Shown here in pieces: positions 1 through 7,745 of a stretch of DNA of 21,988 nt. Under the pieces are notes generated by a model. The model was not told the origin of the DNA, made no database searches, and worked only from the letters and a program-made list of their open reading frames with translations. How positions within the stretch are numbered: position 1 is the stretch's first letter; every line of letters begins with the position of its first letter. Made by a program: the position numbers and the translations under genes. Source of the stretch: Candidatus Magasanikiibacteriota bacterium (GTDB lineage Bacteria; Patescibacteriota; Patescibacteriia; Magasanikbacterales; UBA922); NCBI GenBank assembly GCA_003230965.1, contig QIHL01000024.1, forward strand, positions 1 through 21,988, written 5' to 3'.

Positions 1-165
1 TTTATCCTTTATGGCGACATCAGATTCTTTTTCTGCTTGAACTTTGCAACCAAGCGCCTGCAGAAGTCTAGCATGCAGTTTTACCTGTTTGTTTTGTTCT
101 GCCTTGAAACGGATAGACAATAGCAACGACAGTTCCACTATGGTCAAGGTCTGTTTTTTGGACAT
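1..165 (-). CDS. Hypothetical protein, N-terminal part only (runs off left edge)
   Basis: I do not recognise this protein. Its first 55 codons are present, starting MSKKQTLTIVELSLLL and staying open in frame to base 1, so the 3' part lies outside the window. The start is chosen because the ATG at 165 follows a clear Shine-Dalgarno sequence, AAGGAG, about six bases upstream. That is one of only two good ribosome-binding sites in the window. A promoter of near-consensus type lies about 50 bases further upstream. The visible part is rich in Leu, Gln and Lys, looks helical and soluble, and has no signal peptide or metal-binding motif. Codons are somewhat richer in G+C than in the neighbouring lgt. 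I am confident it is a gene, but its function cannot be assigned from this fragment. Confidence 0.7.
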   Translation of the reverse strand, partial: MSKKQTLTIVELSLLLSIRFKAEQNKQVKLHARLLQALGCKVQAEKESDVAIKDK

Positions 166-218
166 TTTGTTCTCCTTGAGTTTGTCCTAATCCAAACACT
201 TTGCTCAGATTTGATATT

Positions 219-247
219 AAAATAGCATCTTATACCATGAAAGTCAA
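219..247 (-). promoter_or_regulatory. Promoter of the left-edge gene
   Basis: On the minus strand there is a -35 box TTGACT (247-242), a 17-base spacer ending in TGC, and a -10 box TATTTT (224-219). The TGn before the -10 makes it an extended -10. The predicted start of transcription is near 212, giving a leader of about 47 bases that carries the AAGGAG site of the gene starting at 165. Confidence 0.55.
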
Positions 248-284
248 TAGTCGCAATCTTTCTAAAAATGCTAAAATCGCAATT

Positions 285-372
285 TGGCGGAGAGAGAGGG
301 ATTCGAACCCTCGGTACCTTGCGGTACACACGCTTTCAAGGCGTGCGCACTAGACCACTATGCGACCTCTCC
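285..372 (-). tRNA. tRNA-Ser (anticodon UGA), CCA encoded
   Basis: The minus strand folds into a full cloverleaf of 88 bases. The acceptor stem GGAGAGG pairs with TCTCTCC (one G-U pair), followed by discriminator G and an encoded CCA. The anticodon stem CACGC/GCGTG encloses loop CTTGAAA, so the anticodon is TGA and it reads UCA-type Ser codons. The long variable arm (TACC-GCAA-GGTA) is the class II hallmark of tRNA-Ser, and the T loop is TTCGAAT. Its first 15 bases are also the last codons and the stop of lgt on the same strand, so it is probably cut from the lgt transcript. Confidence 0.95.
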
Positions 373-1131
373 ATTTTTCTTATGTTTGACCAAAATCCAA
401 ATGCCAATCGCGACCAGCACAATAGCAAGATATTGAGCTGGTGTCAAACCAAAATATCGTGCATCAGGCTCTGGAACGTCAGTTGCACGAAAAAAATCAA
501 GGATAAAGCGAAGAACACCATAATAAATTGACAACGTAGCAGTAAACCACCCTGCCCACATTTTTTGTTTTCTTTTTACAAAAAACCAAATAGCAATCGG
601 GATAAGTCCCAGAATTTCAAGAATTGCCATTTCCAATCTCGGACCGCTCGGATCTTGAATTGCCAAAAAGAAATGAGTTCTGATACCAGGATGATCATGA
701 ATACTCGCGCAACCAAATCGTGCAATAATCCATCCATACAAAGCTCCAAACATCATTAAATCTGCGATTGGTAGCCAAACACGTTTCATTATCTTTTTTG
801 TCCGGATAAATAAACATAAGGCAATACCTGCGCCAATGAATCCACCAAAAGATGACAAACCACCTTTCCAAACCATAATCATCTGTGCAGGATGGAGAAG
901 GTAGTACGTTGGCTCATAAAAAAATATATGTCCTAATCGTGCGCCCAAAAAACCGCCAACAATCAACCAAATCACTAAATCTAACATTGTTTCTGGTTCC
1001 AAATGATATTTTGGTGCACGCGTATAGATAATATATATAGCAATCAAAATACCAAGTGCTACAAACGTCCCCCAGACATGTAGTGTCAAAAAACCAATAC
1101 GATATGTAAAAAATTGATACCATGGTATCAT
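358..1131 (-). CDS. lgt: Prolipoprotein diacylglyceryl transferase (Lgt), divergent form
   Basis: Lgt transfers diacylglycerol from phosphatidylglycerol to the lipobox cysteine of prolipoproteins in the cytoplasmic membrane, the first step of lipoprotein maturation. The 257-residue product has about seven hydrophobic segments, the GGLSSFGGFIGA block (residues 90-101), and the signature Arg at R138 (ARFGC). R208 and R215 lie in the RFILDFFR segment, where the E. coli enzyme has its second essential Arg. Two features differ from E. coli: the His of the FHGG motif is Phe here (F95), and the usual signature Asn/Glu pair is replaced by a Cys...DHPG version (C141, 146-149). I recall the DHPG form from other bacterial Lgt homologues, so it is probably a subfamily rather than a dead enzyme. 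The ATG overlaps the upstream TGA by four bases (ATGA), which implies coupled translation. The stop lies inside tRNA-Ser. Confidence 0.9.
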   Translation of the reverse strand: MIPWYQFFTYRIGFLTLHVWGTFVALGILIAIYIIYTRAPKYHLEPETMLDLVIWLIVGGFLGARLGHIFFYEPTYYLLHPAQMIMVWKGGLSSFGGFIGAGIALCLFIRTKKIMKRVWLPIADLMMFGALYGWIIARFGCASIHDHPGIRTHFFLAIQDPSGPRLEMAILEILGLIPIAIWFFVKRKQKMWAGWFTATLSIYYGVLRFILDFFRATDVPEPDARYFGLTPAQYLAIVLVAIGIWILVKHKKNGEVA

Positions 1132-2498
1132 ACGCCATTTCTAAATTGCTTTACAGTAGACACAAGTGTTTTGACGTCATCAATAATCTGGTAACTAAGA
1201 GTATCATCATCGTTGATTGTTTCAAATTTCTTATCAAAGATTTGTTTAATAAATTTATCAAGTGGTTCCCAAAATTTTCTATCATATAAAAGAATTGGAA
1301 TTTTTGCTATTTTTTTTGTCTCAATCAATGTGAGCAATTCAAATAGTTGGTGCATTGTTCCAAAACCACCAGGAAAAAAGACAAAAGCTTTTGATGGTGC
1401 AGTGATTATCAATTTTCTAGTAAAAGGAAACTTAAAAATTATTGATTTATTTACATAACTATTCATTTTTGACCTCCCATGGACTTCCATACCAATACCA
1501 ACTGACTCTCCGCCTGCTTCAAATGCCCCTTTGTTTGCTGCCTCTGCAATTCCATCTGATCCGCCAGTAACTGTTACAAATTTTTCAACTGCGAGGGCTT
1601 GTCCGAGTTGATATGCTTCATCATAATACTGACTATTTGATTTTATACTATACGTACCAAGAACAGAAACACCTTCAACAAGACCAGTCAAAAATTCAAA
1701 TCCTTCAACGAGTTCAGCCATAATCCGAAAAATTCGCCAATCCATATTGTGCATATTACCATGAAAACCTAATGAGGATAATTCGCATGCTTTGAATGCC
1801 TCTTCGTCGTGATTCCATTCAGTAATAACATCCATTGCTTCTTTGGCAGTATCAACGAGATACCAATGTTTTACTTGTTCACCATTGATTGATCCGACAC
1901 TACAACAAGTATCCAATAAAAAATCCAAAATTGGTTGCCAATAATCTTTGCCAACCAACACGATTGGCAAACGACATAATTTTCCTAGTTCCATGTTATC
2001 TATAACTTCAAAAAACTCATCCATTGTTCCAAAACCACCAGGAAAAAATATATACGCATGTGCTGGTGCGGTCATCATCACCTTTCTAGTAAAAAAGTAA
2101 TAAAACGCCATAGATTTTTTCACGTACGGATTTATACGCTGTTCAAACGGCAACTGAATATTCAAACCAAGCGATTCTCCGCCTGCTTCAAATGCCCCTT
2201 TGTTTGCTGCCTCCATGATGCCAGGACCGCCACCTGTAATTGTTGTGTAACCATTTTTGGCAAGTAATGCACCAAGCTGAACAGCTATATCATAATATTT
2301 TTCTCCCTGTTTAAATCGTGCAGAACCAAATACAGTGACTTCTTTATTCAGCGATGACAAAAATTCATATCCCTCAACAAACTCTGACATAATCCGAAAA
2401 ATTCTCCAAGTATCACGAAAATCTCCACTTTCATTTATGTCATAACTAAAATTTTTTCCAATTTGTTCTTGTACTTTTTTGATAGTTTCTTCTTTCAT
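1128..2498 (-). CDS. Tandem double LOG-family protein (TIGR00730 Rossmann fold, two copies fused)
   Basis: LOG proteins are Rossmann-fold nucleotide phosphoribohydrolases, best known for releasing cytokinin bases from their riboside monophosphates. They are normally about 180-250 residues and homodimeric. This 456-residue protein holds two copies. Copy 1 (residues about 30-225) has GGGPGIMEAAN (89-99) and PGGFGTMDE (153-161), matching the family PGGxGTxxE motif. Copy 2 (about 253-445) has TGGSDGIAEAAN (311-322) and PGGFGTMHQ (376-384), so its catalytic Glu is Gln and its glycine loop is altered. Copies are offset by exactly 223 residues. The gene starts 8 bases after gatA ends and overlaps lgt by four bases, so it sits inside that operon. 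No Shine-Dalgarno site is visible. Natural substrate is unknown. I infer a covalent pseudodimer with one active and one structural half. Confidence 0.85.
   Translation of the reverse strand: MKEETIKKVQEQIGKNFSYDINESGDFRDTWRIFRIMSEFVEGYEFLSSLNKEVTVFGSARFKQGEKYYDIAVQLGALLAKNGYTTITGGGPGIMEAANKGAFEAGGESLGLNIQLPFEQRINPYVKKSMAFYYFFTRKVMMTAPAHAYIFFPGGFGTMDEFFEVIDNMELGKLCRLPIVLVGKDYWQPILDFLLDTCCSVGSINGEQVKHWYLVDTAKEAMDVITEWNHDEEAFKACELSSLGFHGNMHNMDWRIFRIMAELVEGFEFLTGLVEGVSVLGTYSIKSNSQYYDEAYQLGQALAVEKFVTVTGGSDGIAEAANKGAFEAGGESVGIGMEVHGRSKMNSYVNKSIIFKFPFTRKLIITAPSKAFVFFPGGFGTMHQLFELLTLIETKKIAKIPILLYDRKFWEPLDKFIKQIFDKKFETINDDDTLSYQIIDDVKTLVSTVKQFRNGV
1353..2213. repeat. In-gene direct repeats, constant offset 669 bp
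   Basis: Two stretches of the double LOG gene recur exactly 669 bases apart: 38 bases at 1507-1544 and 2176-2213, and 27 bases at 1353-1379 and 2022-2048. A shorter match (tttctag, 1414-1420 and 2083-2089) keeps the same offset. 669 is 223 codons, so the repeats mark an in-frame duplication of one LOG domain. Most of the intervening sequence has diverged. Confidence 0.9.
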
Positions 2499-2506
2499 AT
2501 AAAAAA

Positions 2507-3934
2507 TTAAAATGTTTTTTCTATGCTATATCCTACCTGTAACACGCGCTCTTCTGCCAACCGTGGTCCGAGAATCTGTAAACCAACAGGAAGACCAGAT
2601 TGTGTTTTCCCTGCTGGAATAGAGAGTGCTGGAATACCTGCAACCGCAGCAGGACTTACAAAAACATCTGTAAGATACATTGCGAGTATGTCATCTGTTT
2701 TTGTACCAAAATTAAATGCTGGGAACGGTGATGTTGGTGTTAAAATCACATCAACACCAGTAAACGCTTCGTCAAATTCTTGACGAATGAGTGTACGAAC
2801 TTTTTGGGCTTTACGATAATAAGCATCATAATATCCATCAGACAATGCATACGTTCCAATCATAATACGACGTTTTACTTCTTCTGGAAATCCTTGTTCA
2901 CGTGAATTTGCATATACATTTATCAGTGATGTACCATCAACTTGCACCCCATACCGAATTGCATCAATGCGTCCAAGATTGCTACTATCTTCACTTGAAA
3001 CTACGATATAATAAACAGGAATTGCATACTTGGTAAGTGGCAAAGAAATTTCTATTATTTCCATACCAAGCTCTTTACAAGATTGAATTTTTTCTTCAAT
3101 AATTTTTCTTGTTTCTTCGTCTATGCCTTCAAGCTCCATATATTCTTTTGGAATACCAACTTTCATACCTTTTACAGAAGTATTCAAATTTTTTGAATAC
3201 TGTGGCACTGCATCTGGGACACTTGTACTATCTTTTGTATCATGTCCAGCTATAACTTCCATGAGCAATGCTATATCTTCAACAGTTTTTGCTATTGGAC
3301 CAACTACATCAAGTGAGCTTGCCATAGGCATAATACCATAACGAGAGTTGCGACCGTAACTTGGACGAAACCCAGCTACACCACAAAAAGCTGATGGCTG
3401 ACGAATTGATCCACCAGTATCTTCTGCAATAGAAAAAATTGCTTGATGATCTGCTACAGATACTGCTGAACCACCACTTGAGCCACCTGAAACTTTTGTT
3501 TCATCGTATGGATTCTTGACAGGACCATACATGGAGTTTTCATTACTCGCTCCGTGTCCAAATGCATCACAGTTCGTCTTTCCAACTAGTACAGCACCTT
3601 GTTTTCTAATTTTTTTAATTACAGTTGCTTCGTATGGCGGAATATAGTTGTCTAAAATTTTTGCTGAAGCAGTTGATCGGACATCAATGGTACAAATTAC
3701 ATCTTTTACACTAAAGGGAATGCCTGTCAGTGCACCTGACTCTTTTTTTGTAATTCGTTTATCTGCTATTTTGGCTTCAACCTTTGCAACTTCATCAGTT
3801 ATTGTTACAAATGCATTCAAATCTTTTCGTTCATAAATGTGATCCAAAGATGCCTGTGTCAATTCAACACTGGAAAATTTTTTCGTATCTAGTCCTTTTC
3901 GCGCTTCTGCAATTGTAAGTTCGTTGAGGTTCAT
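2507..3934 (-). CDS. gatA: Aspartyl/glutamyl-tRNA amidotransferase subunit A
   Basis: GatA is the amidase subunit of GatCAB. It hydrolyses glutamine to supply ammonia for turning Glu-tRNA(Gln) (and often Asp-tRNA(Asn)) into the amide form. The 475-residue product has the full amidase signature: catalytic Lys K77 (PFSVKD), the GGSSGGSA loop with S152, and S176 in DTGGSIR, together the Ser-cisSer-Lys triad. Length is normal for the family. I chose the ATG at 3934 (MNLNELTIAEA), one base after the gatC stop, because it matches the usual GatA N terminus. A TTG at 3952 would overlap gatC. There is no Shine-Dalgarno site, so translation is probably coupled to gatC. GatB is not in the window. Confidence 0.95.
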   Translation of the reverse strand: MNLNELTIAEARKGLDTKKFSSVELTQASLDHIYERKDLNAFVTITDEVAKVEAKIADKRITKKESGALTGIPFSVKDVICTIDVRSTASAKILDNYIPPYEATVIKKIRKQGAVLVGKTNCDAFGHGASNENSMYGPVKNPYDETKVSGGSSGGSAVSVADHQAIFSIAEDTGGSIRQPSAFCGVAGFRPSYGRNSRYGIMPMASSLDVVGPIAKTVEDIALLMEVIAGHDTKDSTSVPDAVPQYSKNLNTSVKGMKVGIPKEYMELEGIDEETRKIIEEKIQSCKELGMEIIEISLPLTKYAIPVYYIVVSSEDSSNLGRIDAIRYGVQVDGTSLINVYANSREQGFPEEVKRRIMIGTYALSDGYYDAYYRKAQKVRTLIRQEFDEAFTGVDVILTPTSPFPAFNFGTKTDDILAMYLTDVFVSPAAVAGIPALSIPAGKTQSGLPVGLQILGPRLAEERVLQVGYSIEKTF

Positions 3935-3935
3935 G

Positions 3936-4238
3936 CTAGTTTTTATTGTCAAATACAGCTTTTACTTCCAACAAATCATATTTCTTTTTTGGAAATTGCG
4001 AAAGAATCTTTTTACGTGTTTCTTCACTAACTGGTTCTTCAACATCTTCACGCATAATATCTTCCAATCCAGTTACTTGACACGTTTCTTCAACTGTGTC
4101 CGTATTTACTTCTTTGAGCATATCAGCATACGTCAAAACTACCGAAATCTGATCGGCAAATTTATCTTTTTCCTGATCTGTAAGCGATAATCTAGCGAGA
4201 GTCGCAATCCGATCAATTTCTTCACGAGTTAATTTCAT
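3936..4238 (-). CDS. gatC: Aspartyl/glutamyl-tRNA amidotransferase subunit C
   Basis: GatC is the small subunit that wraps around and stabilises the GatA-GatB interface. The 100-residue product begins MKLTREEIDRIATLARL, the typical GatC opening, and continues with the family pattern of an N-terminal helix, a Val-Leu-x-Tyr-Ala-x-Met-Leu segment and an acidic tail with MREDV. I chose the ATG at 4238 rather than the TTG at 4256, since the longer form would run back into the -10 box. The start lies 8 bases after an extended -10, so the mRNA may be nearly leaderless. It heads the run gatC-gatA-LOG-lgt-tRNA-Ser. Confidence 0.93.
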   Translation of the reverse strand: MKLTREEIDRIATLARLSLTDQEKDKFADQISVVLTYADMLKEVNTDTVEETCQVTGLEDIMREDVEEPVSEETRKKILSQFPKKKYDLLEVKAVFDNKN

Positions 4239-4246
4239 ACGAAGAG

Positions 4247-4275
4247 AGTATATCAAAAAAAAAGGTGAGTAGCAA
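4247..4275 (-). promoter_or_regulatory. Promoter of the gatC operon, leaderless type
   Basis: The minus strand shows a -35-like TTGCTA (4275-4270), a 17-base spacer, and an extended -10 TGATATACT (4255-4247). Exactly 8 bases separate TATACT from the gatC ATG at 4238. The expected transcription start is one or two bases before the ATG, leaving no room for a ribosome-binding site. Confidence 0.65.
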
Positions 4276-4307
4276 TACCAGACAATGTTAAATTACACAC
4301 TATTATT

Positions 4308-6332
4308 TTATCCGTAAATAAGTTTCTTCAATTCTATCTCACCAATAATCTGAATACCTAATTTCTTTGCTTTAGTATATTTACTTCCAGGTTTTTTGCC
4401 TGCAACGACATAGTCTGTCGCATGACTCACATGACTAGAAATATGACCACCAAGGATTCTGATATGTTTAGTTGCTTCTTCACGCGAAATATTTGGAAGT
4501 GATCCAGTCAAAACAAATATCTTACCTGCCAGCTTCCCTACTGTTTCATTCTTTTCATTCTTTTCAATTATAACACCATTCTGGTGCAATGCTTTTAGTA
4601 AATTTTCATTCTTTTTATTATGAAAAAAATTAAATAACGACTCAGCAACACGATGACCAACATCAGGAACATTTTGAAATGCTTCTACTGTTGCATCTTG
4701 AATTTTTTGCAGACTTCCAAAGTATTCTGCCAAACGAATCGCTGTTTCTTCACCAACATGTGGAATACCAAGGCTAAACAAAAAACGTGGCAACGTTACT
4801 TTCTTCGCTGTAATAATTGCATCAACAAAATTTTTAGCCGACTTATCTGCAAATCGTTCCAAAGGTTCAACATCATCTTTTGTGAGCATAAAAATATCAG
4901 CAATGTTTTTAATCAATCCTTCATTCACAAGTTGCTCAACAATTTTCTTACCCATCCCGTCAATATTGAAAGCTTTTTTGCTTACAAAATGAATAATATT
5001 TTTAAGCTCACGTGCGTAACAGGCATTGTTTGTACAAAATAATGCCACTGACTTTTGTTGTTTCTTGTCCACGATATTCCGACGTTCCACAGGAGACTCA
5101 CACACAGGACATTTTTTTATTTCTTTTACTTTTTTTTCATCACCTGTTCGCATCTTTTCAAGAATCCTCACTACTTTTGGAATAATATCACCAGCTTTTT
5201 CTACCACCACCATATCACCAACCCGAACACCAAGCCGTTTAATTTCATCAAAGTTGTGCAATGTCGCATGAGTAACTGTTGTCCCAGCGAGCTGTACTGG
5301 TTCCATCAATGCAACAGGAGTAAGTGCACCAGTACGTCCTACTTGCACATAAATATCTTTAATCCGAGTAGTCCCCTGTTCTGCAGGAAACTTGAGCGCA
5401 ATTGCCCAGCGTGGTGCTTTGCCAGTAAAACCAAGTGCGTCTTGATATTTTCGCTGGTTTACTTTGATAACAAGTCCATCAATCCAAAATGGTTGACTAT
5501 TCCGTTTCTTGTCCCATTCATCATACAATGCAAAAATTTCTTTAAGATTTTTACAAACTTTCCAGTGAGTATCTGTCTTGAATCCAAGATCTCTCAATCG
5601 TTCCAATTCTTTTGCTTGTGTTTCTGGTATTTCCCCAGCAGAAATATCGTATGTTGTAAGTTGAAGTTTTCGTTCAGCAACAATTTTTGGATTTAACTGA
5701 CGAATTGTTCCTGCTGCTGCATTTCGCGGATTAGCAAATTGCAGTTCATTTGTTATTTTTCGTTTTTTATTAATTTCATCAAGCATTTCACGTGGCATCC
5801 AAACTTCACCCTCAGCAACTAAACTAACTGACTCACGAAGTTTGAGTGGAACACTTTGAATAGTTTTGATATTTGCAGTAACGTCCTCTCCGACTTTTCC
5901 ATCACCACGAGTGGTTGCAATTTCCAATAATCCTTTTTTATATATAAGAACCATATGTAGTCCATCAATTTTTAGTTCTACACAATAATCCAAATCATTT
6001 GATCTATGCCCAATAGTTTTTTCTAGATATTTCAAAATTCGCTCTTCCCAATTTTCCAAATCTTCATGAGTAAATGCATCATTAAAAGACCACTGTGGCA
6101 CAACGTGATGTACTTTCCTGAACTTTTCCGCTGGCTCGCCTGCAATTCGTTGCGTTGGTGAATCTGGTGTAATTAATTCCGGATGTGTGTCTTCAATCTT
6201 TTGAAGTTTATCCATTAACCCTTGATACATCGCATCTGTTACTTCTGGATCATTTAGCACATGATACCGATATCGCAGATCATCAATCTGAGAGCGTAGG
6301 CGGTTAATTTTATTTTGTAATTCTTTATCCAT
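4308..6332 (-). CDS. ligA: NAD-dependent DNA ligase LigA
   Basis: LigA seals nicks in DNA using NAD+, joining Okazaki fragments and finishing repair. The 674-residue protein is full length and has all domains in order: an N-terminal Ia region (YHVLNDPEVTDAMY), the adenylation domain with catalytic K121 in ELKIDG, an OB fold, a four-Cys zinc finger (CPVC ... CTNNAC), helix-hairpin-helix repeats (FNIDGMG, GIPHVGEETA, VPDVGHR), and a C-terminal BRCT domain (LAGKIFVLTGSLPNISREEA, GKKPGSKYTKAKKLG). The motif before the adenylation domain reads PQWSFNDAF where most bacteria have PMLSLDNAF. The start ATG has no Shine-Dalgarno site. A poor -10 (TAGAAT) lies 10 bases upstream. It is the middle of three separately promoted leftward units. 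Confidence 0.97.
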   Translation of the reverse strand: MDKELQNKINRLRSQIDDLRYRYHVLNDPEVTDAMYQGLMDKLQKIEDTHPELITPDSPTQRIAGEPAEKFRKVHHVVPQWSFNDAFTHEDLENWEERILKYLEKTIGHRSNDLDYCVELKIDGLHMVLIYKKGLLEIATTRGDGKVGEDVTANIKTIQSVPLKLRESVSLVAEGEVWMPREMLDEINKKRKITNELQFANPRNAAAGTIRQLNPKIVAERKLQLTTYDISAGEIPETQAKELERLRDLGFKTDTHWKVCKNLKEIFALYDEWDKKRNSQPFWIDGLVIKVNQRKYQDALGFTGKAPRWAIALKFPAEQGTTRIKDIYVQVGRTGALTPVALMEPVQLAGTTVTHATLHNFDEIKRLGVRVGDMVVVEKAGDIIPKVVRILEKMRTGDEKKVKEIKKCPVCESPVERRNIVDKKQQKSVALFCTNNACYARELKNIIHFVSKKAFNIDGMGKKIVEQLVNEGLIKNIADIFMLTKDDVEPLERFADKSAKNFVDAIITAKKVTLPRFLFSLGIPHVGEETAIRLAEYFGSLQKIQDATVEAFQNVPDVGHRVAESLFNFFHNKKNENLLKALHQNGVIIEKNEKNETVGKLAGKIFVLTGSLPNISREEATKHIRILGGHISSHVSHATDYVVAGKKPGSKYTKAKKLGIQIIGEIELKKLIYG

Positions 6333-6407
6333 AAAAATTATTATTCTAATTTTGTCTTATAAATCATTTTTTCTATACCACAAATAATATTATGTACTAC
6401 AAATTTA

Positions 6408-7172
6408 TTATTTCAAAAAAGAAATGTACCATACTACAAACTGTTGCCCCCAAAACATCATAACGAGTGTGGCAAGAGTCAAATACTGACCAAACGGAAC
6501 TTTACTAGAAAAACTTTTTCTGCCAGATACAACAAACGCAATACTGAAACAAGCACCGATGATATACGCTAGCATGAGTGCCAATAAAATTACTGGCCAA
6601 CCAACTATAACGCCGAGCAATACACCAAGTCGGACGTCTCCTCCACCAATCCATTTACCACGTGAAATAATATACTGTAATAAGAAAAAACCAGAAGCAA
6701 CTATCGCACCGATTAACATTGTATACCAACTCTGCCAATTGACATACCAAGAGATAAAAAATAAAAATAATGCTGGTAGAATACTGGCTTGATCAAGTAC
6801 TTCTCCATACTGCAAATCATATACAAATATAAAAGTCAAGAAAAAGATGCTTACTGCTGAGCGAGCAATAAGCCAAGTCTCAGCGCCATAAAATAAACTC
6901 AAAAAAACAAACACAATTCCCATCCAAAGTTCCACTGCTGGATATTGCCAAGAAATTTTTTTATGACACTGACGGCATACACCTTTTAAAATAAAAAAAC
7001 TAACAATAGGAAATAAATCATACCACTTGATCATCGTTCTGCAATGCGGGCACATAGATCGCCCTTTATGAATATGTAATCCTTCATGCGCACGCCAAAT
7101 CCAGGCATTCAAAAAACTACCCAAAAGTAAACCAAAAATGAATAAAACAAAAATATCAAAAATAAAAATCAT
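6408..7172 (-). CDS. pilD: Prepilin peptidase / N-methyltransferase (PilD family)
   Basis: This membrane aspartic protease cleaves the leader of type IV prepilins such as the one encoded just upstream, and usually methylates the new N terminus. The 254-residue product has an N-terminal domain with GSFLNAWIWR and two zinc-binding pairs, CPHC (41-44) and CRQC (66-69). The peptidase domain follows, with catalytic D119 (YDLQYGEVLD) and D179 in GGGD. About eight hydrophobic segments are present. I chose the ATG at 7172 because an extended -10 box lies 8 bases upstream. The alternative upstream start at 7190 would sit on that promoter. Both cysteine pairs are kept, so the methylase domain is probably intact. 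Confidence 0.93.
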   Translation of the reverse strand: MIFIFDIFVLFIFGLLLGSFLNAWIWRAHEGLHIHKGRSMCPHCRTMIKWYDLFPIVSFFILKGVCRQCHKKISWQYPAVELWMGIVFVFLSLFYGAETWLIARSAVSIFFLTFIFVYDLQYGEVLDQASILPALFLFFISWYVNWQSWYTMLIGAIVASGFFLLQYIISRGKWIGGGDVRLGVLLGVIVGWPVILLALMLAYIIGACFSIAFVVSGRKSFSSKVPFGQYLTLATLVMMFWGQQFVVWYISFLK

Positions 7173-7180
7173 ATAAAATA

Positions 7181-7189
7181 AGTATAGCA
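7181..7189 (-). promoter_or_regulatory. Extended -10 promoter of the prepilin peptidase gene
   Basis: The minus strand reads TGCTATACT, followed by exactly 8 bases (TATTTTAT) and the ATG at 7172. No convincing -35 is seen, as expected for an extended -10 promoter. The mRNA would be leaderless or nearly so. Confidence 0.6.
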
Positions 7190-7236
7190 CAAAAAAAAAG
7201 TCACTGCGAGGAATATAAAAAAACTATGCTATAACT

Positions 7237-7268
7237 AAAAAAACACCCCCGTCTTTCAACGAAAGTGC
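7237..7268 (-). terminator. Probable terminator of the pilin gene
   Basis: Downstream of the pilin stop on the minus strand, GCACTTTC-GTT-GAAAG forms a short hairpin. An outer GCAC/GTGT pairing follows across a G-rich bulge, and then a run of seven T. The bulge makes the fold imperfect, but the position and T tract suit an intrinsic terminator. Confidence 0.42.
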
Positions 7269-7291
7269 TTTTCTTTGTATTTGCGACAATA

Positions 7292-7741
7292 CTAGTTGCT
7301 AATACCTGATGGAGTCGCGTATACACTGCCTTTTGTCAATCCACCCATTGAGCCTTCAAGCGTCGTACTCACTGTGTATGTAGAGCCGTTAGCAGATATA
7401 TATTTATATATTTCACTTCCAGAATTTGTTGGATCATGTGGCACTTGTCCCATGTATGGATTTGGACAAGCAGTCGCACCGGTTGCATGCCAACCAGTTG
7501 CATTCAGACATGCGTCGCTTGTACTTCCAAGTGTTATAGCTGTTGCACTTGTAGGATAATTATTGTTGTCTGTGTAATACAATTCTAGTGCTGTTTGTAC
7601 TTCTTTCATGTCAGACAAACGCTTCGCATCACGAGACTTTTGACGAGCAGATCCTAACGCTACCACTGCCAACGTTGATAGCAGCCCAATGATAGCAATT
7701 ACGACCAATAACTCAATCAAAGTAAAACCTTTCTTATTCAT
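7292..7741 (-). CDS. Type IV pilin (prepilin-like) major subunit candidate
   Basis: This is a structural subunit of a type IV pilus or pseudopilus. The 149-residue product starts MNKKG|FTLIELLVVIAIIG, with a five-residue leader ending in Gly, Phe at mature position 1 and Glu at position 5, followed by a single hydrophobic helix. The globular part has two Cys (SDAC and TAC) that could form the usual disulfide, plus many Thr, Ser and Gly. It lies between the response regulator and the prepilin peptidase that would process it. It has the strongest ribosome-binding site in the window, a 61-base leader and its own downstream hairpin. This suggests high expression, so it may be the major pilin. Which pilus role it fills cannot be read from sequence alone. 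Confidence 0.93.
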   Translation of the reverse strand: MNKKGFTLIELLVVIAIIGLLSTLAVVALGSARQKSRDAKRLSDMKEVQTALELYYTDNNNYPTSATAITLGSTSDACLNATGWHATGATACPNPYMGQVPHDPTNSGSEIYKYISANGSTYTVSTTLEGSMGGLTKGSVYATPSGISN

Positions 7742-7745
7742 ATAC

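Noticed and set aside
144..329. Minus-strand frame of 61 codons across the tRNA-Ser 3' end
   Set aside because: It overlaps the tRNA and the better-supported left-edge gene and its promoter, in another frame, and has no ribosome-binding site.
5055..5696. Plus-strand frame of 213 codons inside ligA
   Set aside because: It lies wholly opposite conserved LigA domains and has a Phe/Ser/Cys-rich content typical of an antisense frame.
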